A stretch of DNA of 64,000 bases, taken from positions 372,001 to 436,000 of the forward strand of contig JBMNGP010000006.1 of NCBI GenBank assembly GCA_050949905.1. Direction: 5' to 3'. The stretch comes from DUML01 sp050949905. Its GTDB lineage: Bacteria > Bacillota > Desulfitobacteriia > Desulfitobacteriales > Syntrophobotulaceae. Below, one piece after another: positions 61,223-64,000 of the stretch (position 1 is the stretch's first letter; each line of letters opens with the position of its first letter). A program made the translations under genes and the position numbers. Below the pieces are notes generated by a model. It saw nothing but the letters and a program-made list of their open reading frames with translations. It searched no databases and had not been told where the DNA came from.

Positions 61223-62638
61223 TTAAAACTCACCGTCCAGGATCCACTCCAAAACCGGGTCGGTTCCCTCCCGGTACGCGGCAAAAGTTTCGACAATCAG
61301 TTTATCCGGTTTAAGTGTCTTCACATCTTCTTCCGGCCAATGAAAATACTTAGTCGAATAGCGAATTGGTTTTTCACTGTTGGGAAGCCGGAATTGCTTG
61401 ACTTCTCCGTAGTGGTTTGGTTCCCCTCCCGTAGGCTCTCCCACAAAAAATGCTTTTGTTTCCTTCTTCAAGCTAATGGCATTTAAGATTGCTGAAGAAA
61501 AAGTATCCCGGCCAATGATAACAAAGAGTTTACCCAGCTCATTAAACCCGCTTCTTTTTACTTTTTGGATAAAAGGATTAAGTAGCGGCGAGCTGCCGCC
61601 GCGGTTATCCCTGATATCCACAACCAGCTTATCAGCTTCATGTTCCTGGACAAAATTCCAAAATTCCTTATTAAAGATCTCAAACGGCTTCTCACGCATT
61701 TGCCGGCAGCTGCCGTAATTAAAATAAAGAGTTTTTTCTTCTTCCAAATACTCAAACCAATAGTTCTCATCAAGGTGGCTCCGGTAGAGCGGGACAGGCT
61801 CAGCCGGGCGCTCAGCCGGCACATATTCCTTGTAGCTAACCGGTTTTAAGAGCACTGTTTTTTCTTCACCACTCCTGAGCTCCACCCCTAATTCCATTTC
61901 CTCTCCCGTAATTAAGCCAAAATACTGCAAAACCCCCGGAATCGGCAGATAATAAACAATCTGGGCCTTAAACCAGCTTTCATTAGCCTCACCCAAAACA
62001 GGCTTAATCCTATGCACAGCTTCCTCAATTTTTCTACCGTTTAGTTTCAAGATTCTGCCGTAGAGCAATTCGGCGTTTTCTTGGTTTGTGCCGACAATAT
62101 AGATACCTTCCGCAAACCAATGAAGCTCCAGCGGATAGCGGAATTCCGCACCAATACTCGATCCGGTATGAGTATCACCAATCCCGGCTAAAATGACGCT
62201 TAATTCAATTTCAATCTGTTCATCGCTATAAGCGGGAACTTTTTCTTTAAGCTCTGCCAGTTGGCGGTGAAACTCCTCTGCAGAGAGCTGGAAAAATAAA
62301 TTCTTATGCACCTTAGGCAACGTTTTTTCCAGATAAGTAAGATCATTAACCCACCGGCTATCCCTGTCTTCCGCCAGGTAAGGCTTAGGCGCCGGAATTA
62401 GGAACTTACTGCAGGCAGTTAAAGAAAGCACAAGCAGAATTAAAAGTACCAGTCCTAAGTTCAGGCGGGCACGCTCGCCAGCCATATTAAAATGACCTGT
62501 CATCTCCTTACTGCCTAGTTCTTGACTTCCAAACTCCTGGCTGGCCAACTCCTGACTGGCCAACTTCTGACTGGCCAACTCCTGACTTCCTAACCCCTTG
62601 CCTGCGAACTCTTGACTATTGTCCTCAGGCTGTCTCAT
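61223..62638 (-). CDS. S41-like peptidase lipoprotein with N-terminal pentapeptide repeat
   Basis: This 471-residue protein has a lipobox LSLTACSKF (Cys about 76), then an S41-type protease fold: the N-terminal part resembles tricorn/CtpA core text (YFNYGSCRQM, LVVDIRDNRGGSSPLLNPFI, FVIIGRDTFSSAILNAISLK and EPTGGEPNHYG). The Ser in DTFSSAIL is the likely nucleophile. Before the signal peptide are six copies of a SQEL-like pentapeptide (GSQEL-ASQKL-ASQEL-ASQEF and so on). These may be translated from the ATG at 62638, which has GGGG nearby; an internal start at M46 or M52 would skip them. The start overlaps the permease stop. Confidence 0.85.
   Translation of the reverse strand: MRQPEDNSQEFAGKGLGSQELASQKLASQELASQEFGSQELGSKEMTGHFNMAGERARLNLGLVLLILLVLSLTACSKFLIPAPKPYLAEDRDSRWVNDLTYLEKTLPKVHKNLFFQLSAEEFHRQLAELKEKVPAYSDEQIEIELSVILAGIGDTHTGSSIGAEFRYPLELHWFAEGIYIVGTNQENAELLYGRILKLNGRKIEEAVHRIKPVLGEANESWFKAQIVYYLPIPGVLQYFGLITGEEMELGVELRSGEEKTVLLKPVSYKEYVPAERPAEPVPLYRSHLDENYWFEYLEEEKTLYFNYGSCRQMREKPFEIFNKEFWNFVQEHEADKLVVDIRDNRGGSSPLLNPFIQKVKRSGFNELGKLFVIIGRDTFSSAILNAISLKKETKAFFVGEPTGGEPNHYGEVKQFRLPNSEKPIRYSTKYFHWPEEDVKTLKPDKLIVETFAAYREGTDPVLEWILDGEF
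62516..62616. repeat. 15-bp tandem repeat coding for SQEL pentapeptides
   Basis: Six or more degenerate copies of a unit near CTCCTGACTGGCCAA occur in frame, 5' of the signal peptide of the S41-like lipoprotein. The copy-to-copy changes are mostly single bases. Confidence 0.88.
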
Positions 62639-64000
62639 AACTTCCCCACCCCTTTACAACCATCTCTTGATATTTCTTGCTAACCAGAACATAGAAACCT
62701 GCCATGCAGAAAACCAGGACGCCAATGCCTGCCAGAATACAGCCGGTAAATTGATAATGAAGAAAACCTTCCAGGGCTTTAATGGCCATAACGCCATGCA
62801 AAATTCCCAGAAAAACGGGCAGGAGAAAAGCGATTCCTACCTGGGTATAAATGCTCCCAGTAATTTCCTTTTCCGTCATCCCTATTTTCATCAGGATCTT
62901 ATACTGTTTTCTGTCCAGGATAGCATCGCTTAAAATCTTAAAATACATGGTGCTAAAAGTTGAAATCATAAAGACAATGGCCATCACCAAGCCCATAAAA
63001 TAAAAGGCGCCGATCAGATAATACTTGTACTCGTATTGTCCCGCATAGCTGTTAAGGTTCTCCCTGGGGTTTTTCAGCACAGCGGCTATTTGCTGGACGA
63101 GTTCGCCGCTGTTCTGGGGCTCTGTGATATTAATCCCGTACATTGTCCATTCCTGATTATTTCTGCAATAACTCCTGGTACTCAGCATCTGTGACCATAT
63201 AGGTCTCATACTGCCCTATTTCCCCCATTACTCCGATGAACGGTATTTTAATCTCCTTAGTCAGAAGATAAGGCCTGCCCTCCAGCACAAAGCTTTTGCC
63301 GACATGGCTTAAGCCCGAAAAAATCAAATATGAATGCAAAATACATACTGTTTCCTTATCCCCGGGCTTGATATCTTCGATAATCTGCCGGTAATCCTTG
63401 GGCTGAGTTGCCAATAATGATTTCTTCACCTCGGAATAACCGGTAATCAGACAGGGTGCAGTCTGTTTTCCCTGGCCGGAATCGGAGATTACTTGACCCT
63501 TAATAAAATGAGTCTCATGCTCGGCAAGTATTTGATGGGGAGATTTTTCAATCAGCTCTTTAATTTTTTGGTTGGTACCCTCGTCTTGGTTAAGATAGCA
63601 AATACTAAAAGGGGCTTCAACCGCCGTATTGCGATCGGCAAAATATTTCAAGGCCAGGCTCCCGCTGCAAGCGGCCAGAGTGGCCGCACAAAGAATAGCG
63701 GTCATAGACAGGCTGCGGTAATGTGTCCCCAGCCGAAATAAAGTATTACTGAAGCTTACCAGCCGCGCTCCTCGGTAGACAAGGTTTTTCCTCCGCAGTA
63801 AGGCTCGGAAAATAACAGCCAGCAAACTGCCAAAGAAAAAATAGGTACCAACACAGGTTAAAATTAAGATTAGGACAGTACTCTCCTGAAAATTAAGCGG
63901 CAGGTAAAAAGGCAAATTAAGCATATTTAAAGCCAGGTAATAAGCTGCGGCGATACAGGCAATTCCCACCAAGCCCCGCATCACTTTAAGTCTGGGTAAT
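62625..64000 (-). pseudogene. FtsX/BceB-type ABC permease with a frameshift, partial
   Basis: Two overlapping frames belong to one permease. The upstream frame (63157 to the right edge) has helices and the outer domain; the downstream frame (62625-63209) has the last three helices, including YYLIGAFYFMGLVMAIVFMISTFSTMYFK and MKIGMTEKEI, typical of the FtsX domain of BceB/YtrF exporters. Removing one base from the TTT run at 63160-63162 joins YQELLQ directly to NNQEWTMYGINI. The frame is open up to 64000, so the true start and the ATPase partner gene are outside. A working gene with a sequencing error cannot be excluded. Confidence 0.82.

Noticed and set aside
1..64000. tRNA, rRNA or CRISPR loci
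   Set aside because: No tRNA T-loop/CCA pattern, rRNA-like stretch or spaced repeat was noticed on either strand, although a dedicated scan would be more reliable than reading by eye.

Overview
The window looks like chromosomal DNA of an anaerobic, low- to mid-GC Firmicute of the Desulfitobacterium / Dehalobacter / Desulfosporosinus type. This rests on a CprA-type reductive dehalogenase with its small membrane partner and PceT/CprT-like trigger factor, AddAB instead of RecBCD, ECF sigma/anti-sigma pairs, a LytR-CpsA-Psr protein, strong GGAGG ribosome binding sites and many GTG/TTG starts. Species cannot be fixed from the sequence alone.

Layout. (1) 1-9.6 kb is an accessory, insertion-rich stretch. 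A group II intron running off the left edge (1-603, minus) almost touches an IS256-family element (610-2079). Then comes a three-gene minus-strand operon: WYL regulator, patatin-like phospholipase, and a coiled-coil/DUF5050-propeller protein (6408 down to 2382). A complete IS21-family element with a visible 5-bp target duplication follows (6585-9321), then a short IS4-derived remnant. The WYL-patatin-propeller operon is the best candidate here for an undescribed, possibly anti-phage, system. (2) 9.5-17 kb is a catabolic island: a YueI-like gene, an IS1634-type element that has cut off a cprK-like regulator gene, a cprT-like chaperone, and a convergent rdhB-rdhA operon preceded by a dehalobox-like site in class II position, next to an IS4 element with a 7-bp target duplication. 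(3) 17-25 kb holds an unknown gene and addB-addA. (4) 25.5-29 kb is an ECF sigma / RseB-like anti-sigma / lipoprotein cluster. (5) 29-32.6 kb has degV, hsp20 and a Tat-exported ferredoxin with a cytochrome b. (6) 32.8-41.2 kb has a dipeptide/oligopeptide ABC operon (dppABCDF order) and a polar amino acid ABC operon. (7) 41.3-54 kb has a second ECF sigma/anti-sigma pair, a HAD phosphatase, an AraC/GyrI-like regulator, a very large exonuclease-RecQ-UvrD fusion, DUF445 and DUF1848 proteins, a HicBA-like toxin-antitoxin pair with a 15-bp inverted-repeat operator, an LCP protein and a Nudix hydrolase. (8) 54-64 kb has an ADP-ribosylglycohydrolase, a lipoprotein, a two-component system, an OatA-like acyltransferase, an S41-like lipoprotein protease and a frameshifted FtsX/BceB-type permease running off the right edge.

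How parts fit. RdhA is the exported corrinoid/Fe-S terminal reductase, RdhB its likely membrane anchor and CprT its folding helper. The linked CprK is only a stump, so control through the dehalobox must come from a regulator elsewhere. The region from 54 to 64 kb reads as an envelope-stress and wall-modification neighbourhood. Several short tandem duplications lie at gene ends in the second half, suggesting frequent slippage. All family assignments were made by eye from motifs and need homology searches for confirmation.
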